A DNA stretch of 64,000 nucleotides from DASPSM01 sp963800135 (GTDB lineage: Bacteria > Planctomycetota > Planctomycetia > Planctomycetales > Planctomycetaceae): the NCBI GenBank assembly GCA_963800135.1, contig CAWCZR010000003.1:62001-126000 (forward strand), written 5' to 3'. Shown here piece after piece: positions 9,677-18,402 of the stretch (position 1 is its first letter; each line of letters starts with the position of its first letter). Under the pieces are notes generated by a model. It ran no database searches, was not told the origin of the DNA, and worked only from the letters and a program-made list of their open reading frames with translations. A program made the translations under genes and the position numbers.

Positions 9677-10084
9677 ATGCAAGTCACCCCGCTCCAATTC
9701 GAAGTTCATCCCTCCTCCGGTGTCCCCATTTACCGGCAGATCATGGACCAGGTGCGGGCCCTCGTCGCCGGGGGCAAACTCGCCCCCGGCGACACGCTCC
9801 CCAGCGTGCGACAAATGGGGGCCGAGTTGGGAATCAACATGATGACCGTTTCCAAGGCCTACTCGAAGCTCGAGGCGGAGGGCATCGTCAGCCGGTCGCG
9901 GGGGCAGGGGATGGTCGTCGACCGCGTCGATGTCGGCGGTACGGTCGCCGATCGCCGCAAGGATTTGCAACCCTTCGCCGAACAATTGGTCGTGCGGGGG
10001 ATCCAACTGTCGCTGTCCGACGAACAAATGCTGAGTGTGGTCAAAAGCTCGCAGCGCGAATTGCGGGAAACCGCCAGCGCTTGA
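9677..10084 (+). CDS. GntR-family regulator, YtrA subfamily
   Basis: A 135-residue DNA-binding repressor. It has an N-terminal winged helix-turn-helix (VPIYRQIMDQVRALVAGG, then LPSVRQMGAELGINMMTVSK and the wing SRGQGMVVD) and a short C-terminal dimerisation tail of about 50 residues. This is the small YtrA layout rather than a FadR or HutC effector domain. Start ATG 9677 is chosen since the family begins directly before the helix-turn-helix; an upstream TTG at 9635 overlaps the -35 box and is rejected. It heads an operon with an ABC ATPase and permease, the classic YtrA arrangement. It likely represses at the CTGTATTACAG operator at 9653 and at the second copy at 8368. Confidence 0.9.
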   Translation: MQVTPLQFEVHPSSGVPIYRQIMDQVRALVAGGKLAPGDTLPSVRQMGAELGINMMTVSKAYSKLEAEGIVSRSRGQGMVVDRVDVGGTVADRRKDLQPFAEQLVVRGIQLSLSDEQMLSVVKSSQRELRETASA

Positions 10085-10108
10085 GAGGAACTTGCCCAGG
10101 AGGAAGCG

Positions 10109-11008
10109 GTGTTCAGCATGTCCGATGCCGTCATCCACGTTCGCAACCTGCACAAATCGTACGGGCGGTCCGCGACGAAGCCCGTGCTGAACGGGGTCGA
10201 TCTCACCGTTTCCCGAGGGATGGTGCTGGGACTCGTCGGCACCAACGGGGAGGGAAAGTCGACCCTGATCAAGTGTCTGCTGGGATTGCTGCGGATCACG
10301 TCGGGCGAAATTCGCGTCTTCGGCGAGGACCCCTGGAACCTGAGCGCCGCGAGCAAGGCCCAGATCGGCTACGTCCCGCAAGAGCCGGCGCTCCTGCCGT
10401 GGATGACCGTGCGGCAGCAACTGGCGTACGCGGCAGCGTTTTTTCCCACCTGGGACGCCGCCTTTGCGGCGGAGCTGGTCGAACGCTGGCGGCTGCCGGC
10501 CAATGAACGGATTGGCCCGCTTTCGCTCGGTCAGAAACAAAAAGTGTCCATCGTGCTGGCGCTGGCTCATCGGCCCAAACTTTTGATCCTCGATGAGCCA
10601 GTGGCCAGCCTTGATCCGGTCGCGCGGCGGCAGTTCCTTGAATCGCTGATGCAAGCGGCCGAGAGCGACGAAAACACGATCCTGTTTTCGACCCACATCA
10701 CCTCCGACCTCGAACGGATCGCCTCGCACCTGGCCATGTTGAAGGACGGGCAGATTGTCTTGTGCGACGAGCTCGACCACTTGAAGGATCGCGTGAAGCG
10801 CCTCCGCATCTCGGCCGTGGCGGACCTGCCGCGGTCGTTCGCGATCGGCGGCGCCCTGCGAACCGAGGTGCACGGCCGCAACGCGCTCGTGGCGATGGCC
10901 TCGGTGGACGCCGGACTCGTGGAGGAGCTGCGCACCCGTTGGAATGCCGACGTCTCGGTGGAGGATCTGAACCTCGAAGAGATCTTCGTGGAGATGCACC
11001 TTGTTTAG
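10109..11008 (+). CDS. ABC transporter ATP-binding protein (YtrB-like)
   Basis: A 299-residue ATPase subunit. Walker A is GTNGEGKS (44-51, with Glu where Ala is usual), the signature loop is LSLGQKQK, Walker B is LLILDEP, and the H-loop is STH. The C-terminal 80 residues form an accessory domain often seen in YtrB or CcmA-like ATPases. GTG 10109 is preferred over ATG 10118 because AGGAGG at 10098-10103 stands five bases before it. The gene follows the GntR regulator by 24 bases and overlaps the permease gene by eight. It energises the permease at 11001; the substrate is unknown (antibiotic or envelope stress in known YtrA systems). Confidence 0.92.
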   Translation: MFSMSDAVIHVRNLHKSYGRSATKPVLNGVDLTVSRGMVLGLVGTNGEGKSTLIKCLLGLLRITSGEIRVFGEDPWNLSAASKAQIGYVPQEPALLPWMTVRQQLAYAAAFFPTWDAAFAAELVERWRLPANERIGPLSLGQKQKVSIVLALAHRPKLLILDEPVASLDPVARRQFLESLMQAAESDENTILFSTHITSDLERIASHLAMLKDGQIVLCDELDHLKDRVKRLRISAVADLPRSFAIGGALRTEVHGRNALVAMASVDAGLVEELRTRWNADVSVEDLNLEEIFVEMHLV

Positions 11009-12785
11009 ACGTCTGGCCGTCGTCATCCGCGCGTGGACGACCCGCCGCTTGTTGTGGCTGTGGTTCTTTGCGTACGCCTGCGTGCTCACCAGCGGATGGC
11101 TGGCGCCGGTTTCCGCGACAGACACCTACTTCGAATGCCCGCGGTTTCTCCTTCCGGCGGATGCCTTCAACCCCGCCACCGACAGGATCGGCGGGCAAAG
11201 CCGGATTAAGCATTTGCGAGACGTCCGGTCGCTGATTGTGAGAGACGGTGTCGGCTCGTACGGGGATCTCTTCAGCAGCCGTCTCACAGTCCGGGAAAAC
11301 CTGAACGACGTGAAACGATCGCTCAACGACCTGCCGAGTCTGGAATCCATCTACCTCGGCGGCTACCACAATCCTGTCGCCTTTCGCCGAGTGTGCAGTC
11401 AGTTGCCGGGAATCCGCGTCTGGCATTTGGATCTCAACGGCGGCCGCCTCGCCTCGAAGCTCTTCTTGCTGCTCGCCACGTTGACCTTGGGGGGCGCCGT
11501 GCTGCAGCAAAGCCAGGCACTCTTTTCGTTGCCGCAGGGGCGCACATTCCCTCGGTACGTGGTGCCCCATCTGCTCGTGCCGCTGACGATCAGCGCCGCC
11601 GGCATCGGCGCGGCGACGCTGGTTGCCGGTAAATTCGGAAACGATTATTGGACGTCCGCGGCCCTCCAGGTCTTTGCCTGGGGAGTGTGGAGCGCGTTCA
11701 CGTTTCGAGTGCTGTCCTTCCCCGCGATTCGTCGGCGATTGCGAAGCTCCGCACCAAACCCGGGGGATTTGCCCGCGATAACTTTGCGACCCGTCGGCGG
11801 CCAGATCGGCGGGGCGGTGCTCCTGACGGCGCTCGCACTGTGCTGTGTGACTTTTATTGCTCGCCCCTTCGTGCTGGAAAGCTACCTGCTCGGAGAATTG
11901 CCTTGGCTGACAGCCGGGTTCCTGCTGACGGGAGGGATCCTCGGCGGCGCCGTTGCCGTGCGGATGCCCGACCATTGTGTGGCGATGAGCGAAGCCGGGG
12001 CGACACCCATTCTCTCGCTGCAGGACATGGAAAAACGCCGCGTCGAGCGCGGCGTCCTGCCAATCCACTTCGAGCGTCGTCTGGACCGGCTCCGCGGGCC
12101 GAGTTGGTTGCCGCAGTGGCTCTGGCAAATCCGCGCGATCCATGCGGGTAACCCGGACGTGCTCATGCCAGTCGTCGTTCGCATCGTTGCGCCGATCGTC
12201 TTGGTCGTCTTGCTCCACTATTTTTGGCCCTCGAGCCTGTTTCCTTGGCCCTCGCGCCTGTTTTCGACGCTGCTTGTCGGCCTGTTGCTCGCGGCCGGCT
12301 GGCTGATCTCCCTGTCGCATATTTTCTCGAACTGGTGGCAACGGCGAAAAACCTTCTCCGTTCAATTGCTCTACCCCTGGACGCGGGGCCAATTAGCCCG
12401 CGCGGCCTTCGTCGCGTACGTCTTGGACGTGCTGGGAATTCTGGCGGTGCTCTTTGCGGCGCTGAAGTTCTGCGACGTTGCGCTCCAATGGCGGTTGGGA
12501 ATGCCGGTGATCCGGCTGGGCAGCATGGCAATCGCCTTGGCGGCCGCGCTGTTCATCACGGGCGGACTCTGGTTGCTGACGCTGCGACACCGGATGTTGG
12601 CGAGCTTTCTGGCCATCGGGGGCGTGCTGCTGTTGTTCGTGGCGATGACGATAGCCGGTCGACTCGTGCTGGACCACGAGAGTCACTGGCGCATCGCCTT
12701 GCCGTTTGCGTTCTTATCGTGCGTCTTCGGGTTCGACGCGTGGCGCCGCTGGATGCGGAGCGAATGGGGCCTGCTTGGTCCTTAG
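11001..12785 (+). CDS. ABC transporter permease subunit
   Basis: A 594-residue membrane protein. It has one N-terminal helix (about 20-38), an extracytoplasmic segment of roughly 110 residues (about 39-150), then about ten predicted hydrophobic helices up to the C-terminus. No family motif beyond the membrane pattern is recognised, and assignment as permease rests on the operon. TTG 11001 overlaps the ATPase stop (TAG 11006-11008), so translation is probably coupled. The long outer segment could sense or bind a substrate. The gene ends eight bases before the convergent C25 peptidase gene. Confidence 0.78.
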   Translation: MFRRLAVVIRAWTTRRLLWLWFFAYACVLTSGWLAPVSATDTYFECPRFLLPADAFNPATDRIGGQSRIKHLRDVRSLIVRDGVGSYGDLFSSRLTVRENLNDVKRSLNDLPSLESIYLGGYHNPVAFRRVCSQLPGIRVWHLDLNGGRLASKLFLLLATLTLGGAVLQQSQALFSLPQGRTFPRYVVPHLLVPLTISAAGIGAATLVAGKFGNDYWTSAALQVFAWGVWSAFTFRVLSFPAIRRRLRSSAPNPGDLPAITLRPVGGQIGGAVLLTALALCCVTFIARPFVLESYLLGELPWLTAGFLLTGGILGGAVAVRMPDHCVAMSEAGATPILSLQDMEKRRVERGVLPIHFERRLDRLRGPSWLPQWLWQIRAIHAGNPDVLMPVVVRIVAPIVLVVLLHYFWPSSLFPWPSRLFSTLLVGLLLAAGWLISLSHIFSNWWQRRKTFSVQLLYPWTRGQLARAAFVAYVLDVLGILAVLFAALKFCDVALQWRLGMPVIRLGSMAIALAAALFITGGLWLLTLRHRMLASFLAIGGVLLLFVAMTIAGRLVLDHESHWRIALPFAFLSCVFGFDAWRRWMRSEWGLLGP

Positions 12786-12793
12786 CCGCAGTC

Positions 12794-14287
12794 TCACTTC
12801 GCCGCAACCGGCGGCGAATGGGCGAACGGCAATGTTGGGTCGCCGAAGAACATGAATTTCTCCCCTTGAAAGAAGATCGAGGGGGGATACCAGTCGTTGT
12901 TCGGAACGAGCTCGGCCAGCCGCTCCTTCTTATAGTAGGCGTGAATCGCGCTGACCCAGCAGTCTCCGACCAGCGGCGGCTCGCGCCTCCGCATCGCGGC
13001 CAAGAACCCGTCTAAGAGGCTGATCGCGCACGGCTGGGCCCCCGTGTTGCACCCGATGTAAATCACCGCCCCCGTGTCGGGATGCTTGAGCAGCTGCTCG
13101 CCCAGCCCCGTCGGGTTGTACTTGCCCTTTTGATAGGGCGACGGCGGCGGGGGCGGCGCGTGGAAGACTTCTTTATCGTTTGTCCCCGCATGCTCCTTCC
13201 CGGCAATGTCCACGTAAGCGCTGTACGGGGGCAAGGGGGCGAAATTGGCCGTGCTGCAGCCGACCGAAATCATGATGGGGAGGCGATCGGCGTCCTTGAG
13301 CTTGGCGAGGCCGCGCGTCGAGATCGACCGGTACCAGGAATTGTCGCTCCCGTGCCCGACGTGCGCGATGAGCCCGCAACCCTGGTTGGCCGCTTCGAGC
13401 ACGTGGACCTGATCGGGCGGCGACGTGTGATAGGGCTTTTTGTTGTCGGTGTAAAAGTAGCGGTCGGCACTCCAGCCGGCGGGCAGCTGGCGGCTCCAGC
13501 CGCTCATCTGGTCGCGGACGTCGACGTAGCCGGCCGTATTGAAGAAGGCGGCCCGTCGCTCTCCCGGGTGGCTATCGCTGCGAATGCTCTTTTCGTAGGC
13601 GATGGTCTTCGCCGCGATGATTCGCACTTCTTGTTCGGTGCTGACGGGCCAGCGTCCGAAGGCGATCTCGGGCTCGTAGGCGATTTGATCGTAATTGATC
13701 CGATCGCGTTTGAAATTCTCGCCGCGAACCTCGCCGATATAGAAGCGGTGAAAGCCCTCTTTGACCGCGTTCCAATCGTCGAATCTGCCGTCTTTCCGGG
13801 CGAGGTCGGCGTAATAGAGGTCCGAGGGATAAAAGGCGTAGTCGAACGCGGCCGGCGTCTTGCGGTCGAGCACCATGTACCGCACGGGCATCACATCCAC
13901 GTCACCCACGAGCAGCACGTAGCCCAGCCGCTGCTTGTGCCACGCGTTGTAGAGAAAGTGCTTGAGACGTTCCGGATCGTCGAACCCGGCGTTCGATTTC
14001 AGCACCTTCTCCAGCGAAATCAGGACCGTGGGGCGGACCGAGCGCTTGTACTCGAGATATTCGGCCAGGGCCGGATGAAAAGCCTCGGGGGCGACGACGA
14101 AGAATTTCTTCGGACCGGCATGTTTGGAGGCGGGCTTGGGTTGCGGCTTCGGTTGAGCCTTGGTTTCGAGTGGGCGACGCTGCTGGCCGACCGCCATCGC
14201 GTCCCATCCGGAGAGCACGAACAGCGCCGAGAGAAGTAAAACGCAGGAGGCCCAAAAACGCGGTCGAGCGGGGGAGAACCGTGTCAT
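12794..14287 (-). CDS. Peptidase family C25 (gingipain-like) cysteine protease, secreted
   Basis: A 497-residue protein with a signal peptide (hydrophobic core about 11-30) and a Lys/Pro/Gln-rich linker. The peptidase core carries the C25 catalytic pair: His in LIAHVGHGSDNSW and Cys about 30 residues later in ISVGCSTANF. The LLVGDVDVMPVRY segment is also typical. A proline-rich APPPPPSP stretch sits between the Cys and the C-terminal part. It likely cleaves proteins outside the cytoplasm. Unlike gingipains it has no visible adhesin or C-terminal sorting domain. The PilZ-thioredoxin gene lies upstream on the same strand, 145 bases away. Confidence 0.86.
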   Translation of the reverse strand: MTRFSPARPRFWASCVLLLSALFVLSGWDAMAVGQQRRPLETKAQPKPQPKPASKHAGPKKFFVVAPEAFHPALAEYLEYKRSVRPTVLISLEKVLKSNAGFDDPERLKHFLYNAWHKQRLGYVLLVGDVDVMPVRYMVLDRKTPAAFDYAFYPSDLYYADLARKDGRFDDWNAVKEGFHRFYIGEVRGENFKRDRINYDQIAYEPEIAFGRWPVSTEQEVRIIAAKTIAYEKSIRSDSHPGERRAAFFNTAGYVDVRDQMSGWSRQLPAGWSADRYFYTDNKKPYHTSPPDQVHVLEAANQGCGLIAHVGHGSDNSWYRSISTRGLAKLKDADRLPIMISVGCSTANFAPLPPYSAYVDIAGKEHAGTNDKEVFHAPPPPPSPYQKGKYNPTGLGEQLLKHPDTGAVIYIGCNTGAQPCAISLLDGFLAAMRRREPPLVGDCWVSAIHAYYKKERLAELVPNNDWYPPSIFFQGEKFMFFGDPTLPFAHSPPVAAK

Positions 14288-14432
14288 CGTCGGAAGTCCT
14301 TTCCGGAACGAACGCCAAGCGGCCCCATCCTATCGCCCTCGCGCGCAGGCCGCGAAGCGAATGCGAACGCCGCCGCAGTCAAACCGCGACGATTCGAATT
14401 CGCGACGCGTCGTAAGCAGATGACGCGGCCTG

Positions 14433-15617
14433 TCAGCCGGCCGAGAGTTGCAAGAACTCTTTGACCTTTCCGACGTTGAGCTTGGAACCTTCCTGCAGCT
14501 CGGCCGTCCGACGCCGTCTCAGGACTTTGCCCTCTTTGTTGAGCAGGGCCAGGAACGGCTCGCGCAGCTCGTCCCGCACGTAGCGGGCCGCGAGCTTTTC
14601 ATTCGCCTCGATGTCGACGAGGACCAGCACGAAGGCCTTTTGAAAGGCGTTCGCGATCTCCGAGTCCTTGGCGATGGCGCTGTTCAGCCGGCTGCACGAG
14701 TCGCACGTACTGCCGCCGAACTCGACCAGCACTCGCTTATTCTCGCGGCTGGCCGTGTGCAGGGCCACTTCGATGTTGGCCTTCGCATCGGAGCGCGGAT
14801 CGAAGCTCAGGGTCGTCCCGCCGAACGACTCGCTCGGTGACCCGCCACCAGCGCCGTCCGCGGGGACGCTGTCGCCCGGGGGCGCGTCTGACCGGGCGAC
14901 AGACGCATCGGCCGTCGACGTCGCCGTTTCGTTGGCGCGTTCGCCGCGCCGCGTCTTCGAGTCGTCGTCGTCCGAGCTGTTCCCATAAATCCAGGGGGTC
15001 GAGCCGGCGACGTCGCGGCCTTCGCCGGTCGCCGTCCGCCGTTTTGGCTTGTCATTGTTAGCGGCCACGGTCTCGCTCGGTTCGGAAGCCGCTCGCCGCC
15101 GTCGCCCGTAATCGCTCGTCGGCGTGTCGAATCCGTCCGTGCCGACGACCGTCCCCACGGGATCGGTCTCGGAGTTCCAAGTCCAGACGATCGTCCCCAG
15201 GATCAGTATGCCGAGCGCAGCCGGCACCAAGATCTGCGCGAAGGTGGCGTGAACGCCCCCCTTGGGACGCCGTTTGGGCCGAGAACGGCCTTCCGCCTCT
15301 TCGTGCTTTTCGACCGCGTTGGCCGGCAGGTCCTGCAGCCGCTGCAATCCGAGCTGCAGTATGCCGTCGCCGCGCGCCACGTTCACGACGCGGACGCGAT
15401 GAAAGCCGTTCGACGTCGCCATCAACACGATGTCGCCCACTTCGACGATCGACTCTTCGTCGACCTCGATCGACTGCTGGTCCAGGTCGACGCGGAAGCC
15501 GTCGGACGACAGGTTGACCAGTCGCGCGGGCCGTTCGATCCCGTGATGACGGACCACGACCGCGTCGCTCCCGGTCGTGACCGGATAGCGATAGTATTTC
15601 CTGCGTTCGTCACCCAT
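14433..15617 (-). CDS. PilZ domain-transmembrane-thioredoxin-like fusion protein
   Basis: A 394-residue protein. An N-terminal PilZ domain (about 1-95) shows the RRKYYRY arginine motif and NLSSDG (35-40), the c-di-GMP-binding pair. A basic stretch and one transmembrane helix (about 127-147) follow, then a Ser/Asp/Arg-rich linker (about 150-280). The C-terminal thioredoxin-like domain has VEFGGSTCDSCSRL, a CxxC active site. With the PilZ domain inside, the thiol domain would be outside the membrane. Start ATG 15617 precedes the PilZ motif directly. The combination suggests c-di-GMP input to an extracytoplasmic redox activity, which is inference. It diverges from the GH51 gene. Confidence 0.82.
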   Translation of the reverse strand: MGDERRKYYRYPVTTGSDAVVVRHHGIERPARLVNLSSDGFRVDLDQQSIEVDEESIVEVGDIVLMATSNGFHRVRVVNVARGDGILQLGLQRLQDLPANAVEKHEEAEGRSRPKRRPKGGVHATFAQILVPAALGILILGTIVWTWNSETDPVGTVVGTDGFDTPTSDYGRRRRAASEPSETVAANNDKPKRRTATGEGRDVAGSTPWIYGNSSDDDDSKTRRGERANETATSTADASVARSDAPPGDSVPADGAGGGSPSESFGGTTLSFDPRSDAKANIEVALHTASRENKRVLVEFGGSTCDSCSRLNSAIAKDSEIANAFQKAFVLVLVDIEANEKLAARYVRDELREPFLALLNKEGKVLRRRRTAELQEGSKLNVGKVKEFLQLSAG

Positions 15618-15851
15618 GAGCGGCAAACCACCAAACGTGCGGGCGCGGCAAAAGCGGCCCAAATTACCCACAGAAATCTATGTCGCTCCACGGGTTCGGG
15701 ACGCCAAAAATTCAGGCGAACGAGGGTCTCTCCCGGCCGGTCAGCGCGGCGGGTCGTATCGTCTCGAACGGTTGTATCTGCTGTGCACGCGCCGGCCGCA
15801 ACGGCCCGCGCCGTTCCCGTCTGCGACGATTGGGTCGTGAGGGTTAGAGCG

Positions 15852-17750
15852 ATGAGAGCGGCAAAGACACGTCCAATTGGAATTGGCTGGGCATTGATCG
15901 CGCTCGTCCTGTGGGCCGGTTGTGACGGTTGGAGGACATGCCGCGCGGCGGACGGCGTGCTCAAAGTTTCCCCGCGGCCGCTGCACGACGGCCGGATCAA
16001 TCCGATGCTTTTCGGGAATTTCATCGAACTGCTCGACGACCTGTGTCCGGGCATGTGGGCCGAAATGCTCAACGATCGCGGCTTCGAGGGAGTCCGGCCG
16101 CCCGCCAACTGGGTCTACTACGACGGCTCGCCGACCTTCTGCGATCGGCAGTGGGACCGCGGAGCCGACTGGGCGATCGACACGCAAGGTCCATTTAATG
16201 GACCGCGCTGCGCTCGCATCACGGCTCGCGGCGGCCGCGCGGCCGAACTCACACAATCGGGCCTGGCCGTGACCACGGGCCACGCCTATCGCTTCTCCGG
16301 CTGGTTGAGGAGCAACGGCGGCGAACTGAAGGTGCAGGCCGTGCTCCAATCGAAGCTGACCGACGGCCGCTTTGCCGAGCTGGCTGTGGCCGACTTGTCC
16401 GCACCCTCGTCCGCCTGGGCCCGTTCGTCCGCCCGGCTCGAGTCGAAGGGCACGTCCGACCACGCCGTGTTCGCGCTGCGCGTCGTCGGCCAAGGCAGCG
16501 TCTGGGTCGACAAGCTGTCGCTGATGCCGGAGGAGAGCGCGACGGGAGAGCTGAACGGCTGGCGACGGGACGTAGTGGACGCGATTCGCGCCGCGCGACC
16601 GGCCCTCATCCGCTGGGGCGGCAGCGCGGTCGATCCGGGCCGCTACCGCTGGAAGAACGGCATCGGAGACCGCGATCGGCGGGTGCCGTTCGAGAACGTC
16701 AATTGGGGACGGATCGATCCGAACGACGTCGGCATCGACGACTTCTGCCGGTTCTGCATGCTCGTCGACGCGCAGCCTCTGGTCTGCGTCAGCTTTTCCG
16801 ACGGTCCCCAGAGCGCGGCCGACCTGGTCGAATATTGCAACGGCCCGGCAACGAGCACGTGGGGCGCACGTCGGGCGACCAACGGTCACTCCGCGCCGTA
16901 CTCCGTCAAGTATTGGCAGCTGGGCAACGAGATCAGCGGCGACGACGACGCGTACATCAAGAAGTGCACCGAATTCATCCGGGCGATGAAACGGGTCGAT
17001 CCGTCGATTGACATTGTCTCCTCGTTCCCGTCACAGAAGGTGCTGAACGTGCTGGGCCGCGACCTCGCCTTCCTCGCTCCGCACCACTACACGCGCGACC
17101 TGCACGCTTGCGAAGCCGACTTTCAGCATCTCGCCCAGATGATCGCCCACACGCCCGGCTGCAGCCATTTGCGCTTGGCCGTCACCGAGTGGAACTTCAC
17201 CGCCGGCGACTGGGGACTCTTGCGAGGCCAGATGCTCACGCTCGAAGGGGCGCTCTTGAACGCTCGCTACCTCAATTTGCTCGTCCGCTATTCGAACCTC
17301 GTCGACATCGCCTGCCGCTCGAACATGACGAACAGCTTCTGCAGCGGCATCATTGGCACCGACGCCTCAGGTGTGCTCAAACGCCCGAGCTACCACGTGA
17401 TGCGGCTCTACGCCGAACACGCGCTGCCCGTCCCCCTCACCGTCGGCAAAACGCCTCGCGGCATCGACGTCGTGGCCTGCACCGACGAACAGCGGCAGCG
17501 CGTCTGCGTCTTTGCCGTCAATTCCAATCGCGAGCCGGCAAACGTGTCGCTCGACCTCGGCGAACTCGCGGGGCCGATGACGGCGCGAACGATCGACACC
17601 GTCTGCGACACGCACGACTCCCGCCAACCCGACGTGATGAATCACTGGGAGACGCCGAACCGAATCGACACGGTGGGTCATGAGCTGACCGGCGACAGAA
17701 TCACGCTACCGGCTTACTCCGTTTCGGCGATCACGTGCGGTCGCCGGTGA
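15852..17750 (+). CDS. GH51-like alpha-L-arabinofuranosidase, secreted
   Basis: A 632-residue glycoside hydrolase with an N-terminal signal peptide (hydrophobic core about 10-23). The region after residue 40 (RINPMLFGNFIELLDD) is the GH51 start. A carbohydrate-binding-like beta-sandwich (about 90-215) is inserted before the TIM barrel. Likely acid/base is Glu360 in QLGNEISGD, and likely nucleophile is Glu446 in VTEWNF. A C-terminal beta domain follows. It would release arabinose from arabinan or arabinoxylan side chains. ATG 15852 is chosen at the signal peptide; the frame is open further upstream through antisense of the neighbouring gene. Confidence 0.86.
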   Translation: MRAAKTRPIGIGWALIALVLWAGCDGWRTCRAADGVLKVSPRPLHDGRINPMLFGNFIELLDDLCPGMWAEMLNDRGFEGVRPPANWVYYDGSPTFCDRQWDRGADWAIDTQGPFNGPRCARITARGGRAAELTQSGLAVTTGHAYRFSGWLRSNGGELKVQAVLQSKLTDGRFAELAVADLSAPSSAWARSSARLESKGTSDHAVFALRVVGQGSVWVDKLSLMPEESATGELNGWRRDVVDAIRAARPALIRWGGSAVDPGRYRWKNGIGDRDRRVPFENVNWGRIDPNDVGIDDFCRFCMLVDAQPLVCVSFSDGPQSAADLVEYCNGPATSTWGARRATNGHSAPYSVKYWQLGNEISGDDDAYIKKCTEFIRAMKRVDPSIDIVSSFPSQKVLNVLGRDLAFLAPHHYTRDLHACEADFQHLAQMIAHTPGCSHLRLAVTEWNFTAGDWGLLRGQMLTLEGALLNARYLNLLVRYSNLVDIACRSNMTNSFCSGIIGTDASGVLKRPSYHVMRLYAEHALPVPLTVGKTPRGIDVVACTDEQRQRVCVFAVNSNREPANVSLDLGELAGPMTARTIDTVCDTHDSRQPDVMNHWETPNRIDTVGHELTGDRITLPAYSVSAITCGRR

Positions 17751-18402
17751 CGGTCCTGCGGAGGATTGAGTCCGGTCCCAACCTTTCGCCCCGGTCCTCG
17801 CCGGAATTCTCACCACAAAGACACCAAGGCACTAAGGTTAAACGCGGCAATGAGATCTGGCTTTCTTGGTGCCTTCGTGTCTTGGTGGTAAAAGTTTTTC
17901 GTGCTGGTGTCCTAACGGTGTCCCAATCAATCCCGTCCCAGCGTTCGTGTCCCGTCCCGTTCCTGTTCCGTCACACCGTTCGTGTCCCGTCCCAACCTGG
18001 ATGTCCCGTCCCGCCTTGGTGGGGATCTGTTTCCCCCTTAGTGAAATCGGATCCCCATCACCTGCGGGGATCCATTTTTCGTCCCCGCCGGGGATCCGTT
18101 CCCGACCGGCGAATCCTTGACCGGGCTCGTTTGTGCGAGGCTGACAGGCGAGGCGGATCGTCTCCACGCTCGCGGCCACCGACTCTCACCGAGGAAAGGA
18201 CGCGATCGCTGTCTGCGGCGTGGCGCGAAACAAGTCGCCACTTTCCATTAACCCACACAACCGCCGTTCCTCCAATATGAGTTTCGCGACTTTTTCGATC
18301 GGAGACCCGCGCCGACCGAGTCGCGTCTTGCTGCGATCGATCGTGTACAATGACGGCCGACGGCAAGGTTTCGCTCGACGTCGTTCTTTCTGGTCGATTC
18401 CC
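17751..18402 (+). other. Gene-poor spacer with several short repeats
   Basis: No convincing gene is present. The stretch contains an inverted repeat (17811-17890), a run of imperfect TGTCCCGTCCC units (about 17936-18015), and several GGGGATCC-type units in both orientations (about 18020-18105). Small reading frames here are made of the repeats. The pentapeptide gene begins at the right edge; a TACAAT (about 18347) could be a -10 but has no matching -35. Confidence 0.6.
17811..17890. repeat. Intergenic inverted repeat
   Basis: The left arm 17811-17832 (CACCACAAAGACACC...) and right arm 17869-17890 (...GTGTCTTGGTGGT) are complementary over about 22 bases with few mismatches, separated by about 36 bases. 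It lies 60 bases after the GH51 stop and could fold as a terminator-like stem or be a dispersed repeat. Confidence 0.7.

Noticed and set aside
14380..14410. tRNA T-arm-like sequence GATTCGAATTCG
   Set aside because: No acceptor, D or anticodon arms can be built around it.
17866..18280. Small ORFs in the repeat spacer
   Set aside because: Their sequence consists of the repeat units and shows no protein-like pattern.
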